Part shown: positions 47,971 to 59,060 of the stretch, one piece after another | Position numbering within the stretch: the first letter of the stretch is position 1 | Layout: each line of letters opens with the position of its first letter | Assembly: GCF_037975245.1 (NCBI RefSeq) | Contig: NC_092567.1 | Location: 19,040,876-19,104,875, forward strand | Direction of reading: 5' to 3' | Length of the DNA: 64,000 bases | Source of the DNA: Apostichopus japonicus | Lineage: Eukaryota > Echinodermata > Holothuroidea > Aspidochirotida > Stichopodidae | Program-made: the position numbers and the translations under genes | The notes under the pieces: generated by a model | Told to the model about the DNA's origin: nothing | The model's database searches: none | What the model saw: the letters and a program-made list of their open reading frames with translations, nothing else

Positions 47971-48580
47971 GTATCTTGTATACTAAACACTTAACCAGAG
48001 CAGCACAGAGTAGGTGACATAACTACCAAAACTTGCAGGTCGTCGAGTTAGACTTTCACCATTTCAAGTTGTGGCAAATTTAAGGTTAAACAATGTTAAT
48101 AAATCCTCTGTGTCTCTTCACACATGTTATTGGAAGAAAAAAATGCCAAGTTTCACCGATGATCATCAGGGGATTTCCCTTAACATTATCTTGGACTAAA
48201 TTTTCTTATAATCTGCTATTTCAAAATCCAAGATAACCCTTACAAATTTGTAGTTCAAATTGATAAAAAAGATTTAAAAAAAAAAAAAAAATTGTGTTCC
48301 TTTTAAAAGCAATCAAATGGAATGTCATACACTTGTGAAGTTTTGGCAGAGGTCGAAATTACACATCAAAGACAAAATGGTTAAATATTACAGAAGAACA
48401 ACAAACAAACAACACTCCCAATAACAAAACTTAGTAGTGTGGATTTGTTAGCAAGTAACATGTCACATACTGAAAATCTGTAATCATTCCCATGTGATCC
48501 AATAAATATGTGGATCCAGTGAGGCCCCCCCCCCTTGGCCCCTCTCTTGCAAATTAATAGTTGCATTTAATACTATACTA

Positions 48581-48705
48581 ATATTTTGGTAATAACATAA
48601 TTTTGTTCAAAACAAAGTTGGAAACTTTAGCACTTTCTAATGCACAGATATTTTGGTAATAACATAATTTTGTTCAAAACAAAGTTGGAAACTTTAGCAC
48701 TCTCT
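48581..48705 (+). repeat. 67-bp tandem duplication
   Basis: ATATTTTGGTAATAACATAA and the following 38 bp or so recur with a period of 67 bp (starts at 48581 and 48648) and hardly any change, so the duplication is recent. Confidence 0.88.
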
Positions 48706-51149
48706 TTGCAGATAGATATTCCTTACTTTAACAGATCTATAAATTTGTTTAAAATAAGCAAAAGTGAAGTCCATATCAATCATTTCATGACAAAAACCAA
48801 ACTTCCAAACAAAGTTTTGTTTTCCATAAAACAAAATCCATGGAGTCATGTAAAACAGCTTTACATGATTGCATGACTCTTTCACATGACCTGATAAATG
48901 TGTATAATAGGTCTTGAAGAAATTACAAAATTTCCATCTTAAGCTATTCTACACATGAAACTATTTATTAAGGAAATTTAAAGGAATTATTTGATGAAAG
49001 ATATAAAGATATGTAATACATTGAAAAGCTTGTGTAAGAACTCTAAGCCATTAGACTGCACCAAAATTTGAAATTGAGAAAATTCCAGGTTTAATTTTTT
49101 TTCATTGAAATTCTATGCATCAGCCTCTTTACAAATTTTTCGACATAATAAATTTTGAGATTTCAACAATCTGTGCATTTGTAGTTAAGCTTTGTACTGT
49201 TTGAAGACAAAACAAAATCACAGTAAAACTTAAAGAATGGAAACAATTATGTTACTTTCTTGCAAATTACTTGTTCAATGTGGTTAACAGGATAAACAGG
49301 AAGTTTTTTACTTTCATAAATCTACTGGTCAGAGCTCTCTTAACTATTAAAAAAAAAAAAAATGGAGATAAAAAGCACACTATATCTTGAATTTTGGCCT
49401 AATTGGCTGGCCATACAGTCTCTAAGATTTTACAAAACTTTAAATCAAGGAATGTGTGGGCGGTGACTACTATTGATATGATTTGTATTGACGATTCCCT
49501 ATCACCCTATGACAACAATGAACTCACCCAACCTTCGCTATTTTTAAAGTAATACTGACTTATTGCTGAAATATAATGTTCACAATTTTTACATCCACAA
49601 AGATCTACGTATTGCAGGACTTTGAATGAATAACATTTTAATACATATTATTACATATATATGTAACTTCCAAAGGAATGGTTGGCCCTCATAGCACAAT
49701 TTGCTAAGCAGCCTCAAACCATCCCACCACCTCTGTGAAACCTTTGCTTCTTTCAATATGACCCCCCCCCCCCCCCCTCAATGTATTGAAATATCCTGAA
49801 GGTTCAAAATTTTCAGGAACCAACCAGTCTTGAAAACTTTATGTGACCTTTATGTGACCTTTGATGTATACAACACTAATACAACATGATTTACCTTAAT
49901 ACCTTACATGGTGTAGGTATCCAGAGATATGGAAGCAAATCCCATGCATGCATTGTTGTATAGACATTAAAAGTACCAACCAATGATAGAAATCTCCCTT
50001 AAAAAGCCTTCTCAAACTTTTCCAACCCCCCCCCCCCCCCGGCAGTTTCATAAAATTGTTTCCATATTGAATACCTAATACCTTTAAAACCAAACCGTAC
50101 TCCAAGCCTTTTCCCTCATTCTTAGTTCACTTTTCGGTCTCCATAGTTTTCCCTTTTTGGTTTCCCAAAAGACAAACCTATGGAGACACTCTTACCGACC
50201 TTGCAAAATTGCAGAACCGCAGATTGCCAAGGCAACATTGACTACAATGCGGATCACAAAGTTCGGTAACTACTTTTACGATAAGATTTGTCCAACAAGG
50301 CAGCAAATAGTAATGTTTTACTCAAAGCCAAAGCAAATTAATCAGGTCATACATCCAGAGTCTACACATGCTAAGTTTTTCAATACCGCCCTCAGTACCT
50401 TTCGGGAAAACATTTCATACTGTAGTTTTAAATCCTGTATTCCACTGTTTTCTACATCTATTTGGATACACCTGGATTATTTTCCTGTTTATCTAGGAGT
50501 TCAAGTTTGTTGAAAAGCCTGAGCTACACTTTTATAGGACTATACTACTTGACTAAATGCTTCACCTTGTATTTAAGAAAATATAACATGCAAAATAAGA
50601 AAAGGTGGGGGGGGATGGGGAAGGAGGAAAGAAAAAGAAAATATATTCTACTGCAAATTGCAAATCTTCAAAATATATATAAAACTACCAGATCTTGATA
50701 AAGCACAGCAATAAATAGAAAAAAAAACAAACTATAATACCAAATCTACTTGTTACTTGCCAAAAAAAAAAAAAGGCTTACGTAACAAACCATTTTTCTT
50801 CGACAATAAGACTGCAAAAATGATAAATACGAATATGTTTAAGTGCTTGGCCTCATGTCAGAATAATGGAGCATGGGTATCATGACGACTTGGCCTTTAT
50901 ATTGTACATTCACACACATCTGGGTTTATACTGTCTTAGAAAGATGATTAAAACAGATTTCAGAATTTGGGAATTTGTAAACTGTTTACAATGTGTGTTA
51001 CAATAGATTACAAAAGCATCTTTATGGCTGCTGTAAAGAAAGATATGTTTTGATTCTTATGTTGAAGCACATGACCTTCAAACAAGCCGTTTGTTAGTTT
51101 TTCATTTTGCTGCTATGATCAGTCAAAAAACTGTGACACTATCAACCAT

Positions 51150-51190
51150 ATACATATATATATATATATCTATATATATGTATATATATA
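51150..51190. repeat. (TA)n microsatellite, left of the SINE
   Basis: Alternating TA with a few C and G interruptions. It pairs with the tract at 51279-51320 on the other side of the SINE fragment. Confidence 0.8.
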
Positions 51191-51274
51191 GATGAAAATC
51201 GTAATGAGTTGGAAAATCAAGAACAGTGAAAAAACTTTCAGCCTCCACCGGGATTCGAACCACGGGCCTTCCGC

Positions 51275-51279
<5 letters not shown>
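51191..51279 (-). mobile_element. tRNA-like SINE fragment between TA repeats
   Basis: The minus strand reads GAGCGGAAGGCCCGTGGTTC and GAATCCCGGTGG (strong B box), followed by GCTGAAAGTTTTTTCACTG. (TA)n tracts flank both sides, which suggests insertion into a TA microsatellite. Confidence 0.55.
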
Positions 51280-51310
<31 letters not shown>

Positions 51311-51320
51311 TAAATATATA
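51279..51320. repeat. (TA)n microsatellite, right of the SINE
   Basis: Pure TA to about 51305, then interrupted TAAATA. Counterpart of the tract at 51150-51190. Confidence 0.85.
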
Positions 51321-52547
51321 TTTATCCATTACTCAGTAATTACAAAGTTAGGTCACAATGACAAGATATCTACGTTCATTTGGTACTAAATATGAAAGAC
51401 CCAGGTGACTGCAATTTGATCACGGAGGAAACTTTACTACCTTCCAAATGATTTGTGACTATTAGTTGTCCTTTGGTCATGTTCACCTAATGATAATCAC
51501 TTGTAAAACAAACAGCAATGAAAGCAACAAATTAAGGTACCTTTCGACAGCAGATGACAAAAACACTAGATTTCCCACGACAGACACGATACTAAACTAC
51601 CCGAAAAAACAAAGTTGCCGTCATCAGTAATACTTATTTTTTTCGTGTTTTTGCATATGTTTTGTTTTTCGTTTTTGCATGCTTTGTTTTCTCCTTTGCA
51701 TATGTTCTGTTGATTGGAAATGAAAAGGAGCCCTTGCATATTTCAGTAATTATACTTTGCACTAATCATTCAATAAAAAAAATAAACAAATCAACCAATA
51801 AAAAAAAAAAATTAAAAAGAGAAAAATCTGGTGGTTTTGAAATTTTTTGGTGGTACTGGAAGAAATGAAAGTCATATAAGTACAAAATTACTATCGAAGG
51901 CGTTGCTACGGACATCGACGAGAATTATTCACAAACAATAAATCCATAAATCAAACGTTTCTGTCTTCACTGCTTACTCTTCACTTTATCACTGAACTTC
52001 TAGTTTGTAGTTATTTACTCAAAACATCAACATCCCATCAACTTCATAATCGAGCCACCCCCGTTAGCCTTTCTTTTTAATTCTCATTTTTGGGGTGGGG
52101 GGGGGGGGGAGAGGATGGAGCCACATTTGTTATGAAAGTACTTCATTGTGCTAAACTTGACAGCTCTAGTTTCCTAGATTAGTACTGAAAGAGATAATAT
52201 AAAGACAAACGGGATGGGTGGGGGGGGGAGGGAGGGGGACTGATTTTGCCAATGTTTAAGGCAAAATAGATTATCTGACTACAGAGAATATAATTCTTGA
52301 CCATCCTCTAATATTTTCAGGTACAATGTTACTTCAGTAAAATTAGTCTCCACAGCACAACCATGATACCATGCTTCAGAAATAATAATAATCATATAAG
52401 TATTGTATTTCCTTCTATAATATGAGATCTAAATCAAAACACTAATTTTTTTTTGATACATATCAATTTACGGCTAAACTATAGACGACCTAATTAAAAT
52501 ATTGACTGACCTAATTAGAGAGAGGGAAACAGAGTTGAAGCAACTCA

Positions 52548-52820
52548 TCAATCTCGTTTCGGAGAGGTCAGCGGTCTCTCCCGAAGATTGTAACGGCCGC
52601 TGTTTCGTCTGTCTCCATTCACTCCGTTGGATTCTTCTCCTTCCTCTTTGACCTGACCTTTGACCTTCTTGGGTTTGGTATAGGTGTGAAAGTAAAAGTT
52701 GGAGAAGAGGATGATGTGAGAGATCAGGTAGCTCACCAGAGCGAAGACGAAAGGCCTCGGGAATTTGCAGTCTTGGAAGAGACCGGCGACGGCGTGGATC
52801 ATGACCAGGATGAACTGTAG
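52548..52820 (-). CDS. ELOVL4: ELOVL4-type exon 6 (stop)
   Basis: Residues 219-308 and TGA. Begins [10 protein letters not shown], completing the TxxQxxQ motif with exon 5. The last membrane segment ends at [12 protein letters not shown], followed by a Glu/Lys/Arg-rich cytosolic tail ending PLTSPKRD. Acceptor TTACAG|CT. Confidence 0.94.
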   Translation of the reverse strand, partial: LQFILVMIHAVAGLFQDCKFPRPFVFALVSYLISHIILFSNFYFHTYTKPKKVKGQVKEEGEESNGVNGDRRNSGRYNLRERPLTSPKRD

Positions 52821-55800
52821 CTGTAAGAGAGAGGATACAGGCATAAGATGACCTCTCCGGTACATTTGCGTATGAGTATGTATGTATGTATGTATGTATG
52901 TATGTATGTATGTATGTATGTATGTATGTATGTATGTATGTATGTATGTATGTGTGTATGTATGTATGTGTGTGTGTATGTGTGTATGTATGTATGTATG
53001 TAATTTAGATCCTCCTGCAAGCAGGAACTCGCGAAGAAGCCTCATTGGCTTATCAAAGCCGCAAGAGTGAATTGAAAAAATTTCTCCTTTTTTATGACAA
53101 AATAAAGACAACCTATTCATTCCAACAAAACTCTCACATAATTTAATAGCATATTCTGGAGTATGAAGTCACTTGTAATTTGATTTAACAAACTTGCTGC
53201 AAATTGTCTGATCCCACTTAGGTTTAAGACCATATCTTCCGGGCATTTTCATAACATAGATATGAATTTTTTTTTTTTTTTTAAATCTGGTGATATTTTG
53301 TTAATACATCCCACAAAGAGCAGTGTGCATGATGTCATCGCAGCAATTAATCTGAAAATGTTTTTTCGTAGTCCTTAAATCATATTTAAATCACAGAGGA
53401 AAACAACACCCCTCCACAAATGTTGCACTTTCTTACAAAAATTCTTACAAATGAACTTGGACAGGTTAAGTCAACATTTCCGTGAGATATCACATTTCAA
53501 AGAATAAGTCAAACACAGAGATTAGAAGAGGAAAGGAATAAGAACATCTGCTATGTAAATGACATATCAGACCACCAGACTGGAAGAAAATTGGCAAAAA
53601 AGCTTTCAGATACATTGGTCCAAAGCTATGGAATGATTTGCCAAATGACAATAGGACCAGTCAAACGCTGCCAATATATAAATGTCGTTTGAAAGACATA
53701 TTTTTCTAAAAGTTATTTTATGTAATATTACATTTTCATAATATCTTGTTTGTTATAACCTCCTATTGTATTTTTAATAACCTCTTATTGTATTTTACTA
53801 TTTTGCGTTGGTATTTTAGGATTATTTTTATTAGGTTATTATTTGTTTTCACTGTATTTATTTCCTTTTTATCATTTTTGTGAATAACTTTGATACTTTT
53901 TGTAATTTAGCGCTATATAAATGACGTATTTATTATTATTATTATTACTACTGTGATCCAATCACTACAACTCTCCAGTTAGGGACAAGATATTTGAGAC
54001 AGGATTTTCAACAAACCGTGTGGAATATATTTTCTCCTTTTAAGATAAGTGTTATAACGTCAGCCACTGGCGCATATTCCATTTAACAGGCGATGTCACC
54101 TACACAAAAATTCTTTAATCGACTGACATCAACAAACAGAAACCTTTCACGAACAATTTCAACTGACCAATTTGACTGACAAAATCTCTCGGAAGTTCTA
54201 TTAAAATGCTTCACTTTCGAATAAAGAAATCCAGCCAATAAACTTACCAATTGGAGAGAGGTCAGGTAACGTTTCCACCAGAGGAATGGCTGGATCCAGG
54301 GTCCCAAAGCAGAGAGGAAGTAGTAGGAATACATTAAGATGTGGATGAAACAGTTCACTGTTGCAGAGAAGTACGCTGGGGGCCACAAAGAAGAGAAAAA
54401 AACATAAATAAAATTTGACGTGTAACGTTCAAGTTTTGTCTTTGCACGATGCATTTTTACATTCAGCAGAAGTTTATGAGGTCACTATAAAAAAGAGCCA
54501 AGGGAAACTTTCTTTCTTAGTGCTGGTGAACTAAGTTGTACTTCCCATGTACAGACTGGTTGGGCTTCTGTGTACAAACTACAAAGGCTACAACTTCATC
54601 TACATTTATATATATATTTGTATAGAAACTTGTCCATTTTACACAGCATGTTGCTATGTTTTGTATATATATTTATATATATTTTGTTTTTGTACACTAA
54701 CATTTTTAAAATAATGTTTTCTTATTACGTTCTCACTTTTGATGTCCTGTTTATAAATATTTATATTTATACTGGAAATAAAAAAAAAATTAAGAAAATG
54801 AAATAAAATGTGGTAGACTTACAGGCTCCTCCAGCCACCCATCTGACCCCGACCCACCACAGCATCGGCATGGTGGCATGATGGTATACGTGGAGGAAAG
54901 AGATCTGATTGTTTTTTTTCCTCAGCATGAAGATGAAAGTGTCGGCAAACTCTACCAATTTAGAGAAATAGAACCACCAGCATACTGCTGCCAACTGAAA
55001 AAATAACATCATCAAAATATCTTATTTGACAATTTCATCTTCAGGTAAGCTATGAAGCCGAGTAAAACAGGGTACATTTAAAAAGTATGATATTTCAAAA
55101 TCATAAAGGCAGAAACAAGACACAAACGAAAGAGCATGGAAAGAAAAATGGCACCCCGTCAATCCTTTCAAAACATTTTATCACGTGTCAATGAAACATG
55201 CAGACATGTCCCATAATACATAGGGGGAACGACCTGTCCCCATCACCCCCCCATGAAGTTCCCCCACCCCACCACCCCCTCATGAAGTTCCCCTGTCCCC
55301 ACCCCCCCCTTATGAATCGGCAATCTGCTTGTGATGTTGGATCTCAATTTATCCAATTCTATTAGCACATAAAACTATGCACTTTCTGTACAGAAAAATA
55401 TGTTGTTAATTTGTATATATGATCAACTTACCCTGACAGCTTTATCATCATTCGAGTAGTCAACAGCCTGACATCCCAGTGAAAATTTGGGATTGAAGGC
55501 AGTGACAGCCACGAACTGGGGAAGAAAAGACAAGTCACAAGTTGTTTCTGTTCTCCAGTGAAAATATCAAAAAAAAATCTGTGGTAACCACATGATAAGG
55601 AGTGCTAGCTCAGTGGTTAACGCCGGTGCCTTTCAATCATAAGGTCCCGAGTTCTAGTCACTCTAAGATAAATGTATGTCGTCCAGTTAGAGAGTTGTTG
55701 ACAATTGACAATTCATAAATCATGGATGTTAAAATATGAATCTAAGAGACTGACTTCGGTCAGCTTGCGGCTTTGATAAGCCAATATGGCTTCTTCGCGA

Positions 55801-58084
55801 GGTCCTGCTTGCAGGATGATCTAAAATACATACATACATACTAGCAACTGGCATTTAATCAAAATGGTTTCTGTCTGGGCATTCCTGATGGGAAACTTAC
55901 ATGCCGTTTATGTTGCTATATTACTTTCAATCTTTTTTATATATATATTTTTTTTTACGATATCAATTTAGAAACACAATGAATATTCAGTTTTGAGTGG
56001 AGAGAAAACAAAACCAAAGCAACACAGAAGCTTGAGTGGATTAAAGGAGCACAACATTTCAACAACAAAAAAATATTTGTAACATTTCTTTGTCAGGTTT
56101 GGTTTTTTATTTAAATGGTATTCATTATATTACCCAACTATCCATATCTATTTTTCACAAATATTCATGGAAGATGTTTTTGTTGTCCGAAGGAAATTTA
56201 TGCAATCTTTTGTACACAGAAAGGCACTTTCCTTCTAATATATACCCTTGAATGTATGCTTAACTGTGACGATACTCTGTGGACAAGGCCTCTGCTGTAC
56301 GTGGGCTTGACACTAGTGGACTTTATCTCAAGGTGACAGGAAGAGAAGAAAACAGGACCAAAAGTTATACACGACAAAGTTTTGAATATTTAAATATATA
56401 CACAACTATACGATCTAAGTTTTGACCCCTCTTTGTATATAATATTTAAGCAAAACTTGATAAAGTGAAAATTCCAAAGAAGGAAAAAATCTACCTCTAT
56501 AAACATGTAGCCGTTTAACAAGACCATCGCAAAATTGTAAAACATCATTAAATTTTTCAGTTGAAGCGGTCGTCTACTCTCCATGAGTTGTTGTCCTTTC
56601 CATACTATGATGAGGTATAGGACTACCAGAGAGTAGTTCAAGTACGGTGATGATATCAAGAACCAGTCCTTGGTCCTTGCATCTGGAAAAAGTGAACAAA
56701 ATTAATGGAAAAAGTGAACAAAATTAATGGAAAAAGTGAACAAAATTAATGGAAAAAGTGAACAAAATTAATGGAAAAAGTGAACAAAATTAATGGAAAA
56801 AGTGAACAAAATTAATGGAAAAAGTGAACAATATTAATTCTGCTAGTATATCACAGAATCACAGATCTGGAAATTAATTCTGTTTATGAAATATATACAG
56901 ACAAAACCCACCGGGATCCATTCCCATTGAAATTGAAATATTTGGCACTGGGCGCCATTGGTGCCCTTCTTTAGTTTTACTCGCTTGTGTCGCCAGCGCT
57001 CCCCAGATTCCTAGCCTGACAATAGAACCATATATGCTGTGTCCCTTCTCCCTTTCAAAACAATGTGTTCTCAAGCCATGCACTTTATGCTCATAGTACA
57101 CTGAAGGGAATTGAGGCCACTGTAGATTTAATGGCATTGCAAATTTAAATGCACTTGAATACTTCAAAGTTCATCATTTGGCATGAAGTCCAAAGTTTGG
57201 GAACTAAAAAAGAATTTTCAGTAATACATAACACAATGCTGAATAAAATTTCCATGTGACTTGCAACAGTGAATTTTGCTGGATTTTGGAAAGCTGGTGT
57301 CTGCATTGACTTTGCCACTATCTATCCTTACCACATTCGAACATACAGTATATATATGAGAAAACGGTATGGAACAGGAAAATACAATATGTCACGTAGG
57401 ACAACCAAAGTCACAGTAAAAAACAATGTTCAGTTCACAAAGGTGTGCCTCAAAATCAATGAAACAAGCCTGCAATGAATAAGTACATTTTTGGGGTATT
57501 GGAGTTAATGTAAATATAGTAGCTCACTGGATATAAGTATATATATCTCTTAGTCATGGTTATTATATACATATAGCCACAGCTGTAAATGTCAATATTT
57601 GGGCAATAAAGGTGGGGAGACTTGAGGGGGGGGGGAGAAAAGACACCAGTCGAAACAATTAATGAAAAATCATTTTATTTTCCATGACTGTTCATAACCT
57701 TCTGTTAGACTTTCTAATTTTCTATGACTCTTCCATGACTGTGGGAAACCGGAGTTTGAATATATAACGTTTGGTTAAACAGGCACAACTTCTTCTTCTT
57801 CTTCATACGTTGCAGAAACCCATAGGGCATAAGCGCAACGAGGCAAAGGAGATAAAGTGCCTTGCCCAAGGACACAACGCAGTGATCTGGCCAGGGCTCG
57901 AACCTGTAATCCTTAGATCACAAGTCCACTGCCTCAACCACTTGACCACAACGCCCCCTAACCCAAACTATAGCTTTGAAAGAAGGAAAATATTTGACAT
58001 ACCAGACATCTCGTCAGCCCATGTTACAAAGGCATTGAACCTGTCTACCACAGAATCAGACTTATCCCAGCCTGACTTATCCAT
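52548..58084 (-). CDS. ELOVL4: Very-long-chain fatty acid elongase, ELOVL4-type, complete coding region
   Basis: Coding exons in transcript order: 58084-58003, 56682-56495, 55515-55432, 54994-54823, 54375-54248, 52820-52548; total 927 nt (308 residues plus TGA). All introns are GT-AG with matching phases. The family catalyses the 3-ketoacyl-CoA condensation that adds two carbons to long or very long acyl-CoAs in the ER membrane. Seen: KLVEFADT (130-137), the histidine box HVYHH (153-157), [12 protein letters not shown] (183-194), TSLQLLQ (214-220), several hydrophobic membrane segments and a charged C-terminal tail. [13 protein letters not shown] and [11 protein letters not shown] fit ELOVL4 better than ELOVL2/5 or ELOVL1/7, and human ELOVL4 has 314 residues. 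The tail ends PKRD and lacks the KXKXX ER-retrieval signal of vertebrate ELOVL4. Subfamily assignment is by eye. Start: first ATG, context GAAATGG. Confidence 0.93.
52876..53002. repeat. (ATGT)n microsatellite in the last elongase intron
   Basis: About 30 units of TATG with TGTG interruptions towards its right end, directly joined to the SINE tail at 53003. It ends about 55 bp upstream (in transcript sense) of the last-exon acceptor. Confidence 0.95.
53003..53067 (-). mobile_element. 5'-truncated SINE tail attached to an expanded (ATGT)n tract
   Basis: Only the last 60 bp or so of the SINE seen at 33946 and 55598 remains (AGATCCTCCTGCAAGCAGGA, then GCGAAGAAGC). The neighbouring ATGT repeat at 52876-53002 corresponds to its 3' tail. 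It lies in the last intron of the elongase gene. Confidence 0.75.
53500..53950 (+). pseudogene. LINE 3' end (RT tail plus 3' UTR) in the elongase gene
   Basis: A plus-strand frame reads [16 protein letters not shown], later [13 protein letters not shown] and TAA, the usual end of CR1/L2-like non-LTR retrotransposon proteins. The 3' UTR ends TTTAGCGCTATATAAATGAC and (TTA)n. It is antisense to the elongase and 5' truncated. Confidence 0.7.
54248..54375 (-). CDS. ELOVL4: ELOVL4-type exon 5
   Basis: Residues 176-218: [18 protein letters not shown], then [13 protein letters not shown]. Carries the NxxxHxxMYxYY motif. Acceptor CCCCAG|CG, donor CAATTG|GTAAGT. Confidence 0.95.
54823..54994 (-). CDS. 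ELOVL4: ELOVL4-type exon 4 (histidine box)
   Basis: Residues 119-175 plus one base. Contains [20 protein letters not shown] and the catalytic HVYHH at 153-157. Acceptor TTTCAG|TT, donor GCCT|GTAAGT. Confidence 0.96.
55432..55515 (-). CDS. ELOVL4: ELOVL4-type exon 3
   Basis: Residues 91-118. [18 protein letters not shown] precedes KAVR and matches the luminal CQSVDYS region of ELOVL4. Acceptor CCCCAG|TT, donor GTCAGG|GTAAGT; phase 0 on both sides. Confidence 0.93.
55598..55840 (+). mobile_element. tRNA-derived SINE, family with a GATCTAA-(ACAT)n tail, in the elongase gene
   Basis: The head GCTAGCTCAGTGGTTAACGC and GGTCCCGAGTTCTAGTC match the RNA polymerase III A and B boxes. The body ends GCTTGCAGGATGATCTAAAA followed by (TACA)n. 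Full-length copy just upstream of coding exon 3. Confidence 0.8.
56495..56682 (-). CDS. ELOVL4: ELOVL4-type exon 2
   Basis: Residues 28-90: [19 protein letters not shown] and then LYLIIVWKG (first membrane segment), followed by [19 protein letters not shown]. Acceptor TTCCAG|AT, donor ATAGAG|GTAGAT. The acceptor's pyrimidine tract belongs to a 22-bp tandem repeat. Confidence 0.93.
56683..56838 (-). repeat. 22-bp tandem repeat forming the 3' splice-site region of elongase exon 2
   Basis: On the transcript strand, units of TTTGTTCACTTTTTCCATTAA (plus T) occur about seven times. The unit adjoining the exon has CCAG in place of CCAT and is the acceptor itself. Confidence 0.9.
57815..57961 (-). 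mobile_element. tRNA-derived SINE fragment, same family as 35545
   Basis: The minus strand reads GTTGTGGTCAAGTGGTTGAG, then GATTACAGGTTCGAGCC and GTCCTTGGGCAAGGCAC. It is truncated before the GCGCTATATAA tail and lies in intron 1 of the elongase gene. Confidence 0.72.
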
Positions 58085-58087
58085 TTC
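58003..58087 (-). CDS. ELOVL4: ELOVL4-type exon 1 coding (start codon)
   Basis: Three UTR bases, then ATG at 58084-58082. Encodes residues 1-27 and one base ([19 protein letters not shown] onward). Acceptor CTCACAG|GA implies an upstream non-coding exon. Donor TCTG|GTATGT. Confidence 0.88.
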
Positions 58088-58983
58088 CTGTGAGGAAACA
58101 AAAATATGTGCGTACTGTAAAAAATGTCTCCACTGCTAAAATTAAGCAAATGATAATTTACAAGGATATTTTTACAGACTTTTACATAATAATTTGTAAA
58201 TCATGACCTCTAATGCTTCTACTGCAAGTTGTCTTAATATAAGTTTACCCTTTGGTTGGTCTAGTGACATTCTTATTCACTTACTGTGCTAAACACACCA
58301 AATGTTAATAAGAGTGATGAAAGGGACTTGATCAGTTACAAAATGTTTCATAGATGCACTCATATCAATAGCCTATTTGCTGAATTGAGCAGTCAATTTC
58401 TAATGTCTGTATCCTAAGAGTTTTGGCATTCACCTTACTAGGGGCAGGCCTAACATAACGTAAGCTGGCTACTTAATTAGTATTACTATTTAGTAGTAAG
58501 TATACCAAAGTCTAGGCTGTAGCCTAGGCCTACTTAGGCCTAGCTTAATAAATTTATTAATAATAATAAATAGGCCCATGATGGACACAATAAATAAATG
58601 ATGGCATAATTGAGCATTTGATAGCCGTGTTCACTGAAAGACCAAACTACAAGTGATATAGCCCTATTCTAGATCTTTCTGGCCATGTTATCGATATTTT
58701 GAGTGAATTAGTTCAATGCGGAACTCATCATTTTAGTGTTACTGTTACTGTGTTAGTGTACAGGGAGGCGCCAAGATTATTTAGGCCTACAGTATACACA
58801 GTTACTACACTACTGGCCTATATAGTCTCCCAGGACCTAATGCATCTAATCAAACGGTTGTCAAGGATTACCAACTCTGCTTGTCGCTTACTTTTCAAAT
58901 TTTACTGGGGGAAGAGGTCTATATTTAAGTGAATGCTAACGAGAAGGACGTAGAAATGATGACCAACTAATGGATTGTCTTAC

Positions 58984-59060
58984 CGGCTTAATTTAGTACG
59001 TTTCTTCAAAGGCACAGTTCCTTGTTACCGAATGTAAACAGCGTTGACATCAAACTTTCC
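58984..59060 (-). promoter_or_regulatory. Possible non-coding first exon and promoter of the ELOVL4-type gene
   Basis: On the minus strand AAGCCG|GTAAGAC is a strong donor (GT at 58983-58982). It lies about 0.9 kb upstream of the acceptor at 58088-58090 that precedes the start codon. The upper boundary is a guess. No TATA box was recognised. Confidence 0.35.

Larger units (their letters stand above)
47979..52547. other. Intergenic stretch downstream of the elongase
   Basis: AT-rich sequence with poly-C runs (49761-49778, 50026-50040), a 67-bp duplication and a SINE between TA repeats. No exon was recognised. The elongase 3' UTR should occupy its right part. Confidence 0.55.

Noticed and set aside
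52821-53120. Upstream extension of the elongase last exon as a long open frame with THIH repeats
   Set aside because: It is translated (ATGT)n and SINE tail. The acceptor TTACAG at 52821 and phase agreement with exon 5 show this is intron.
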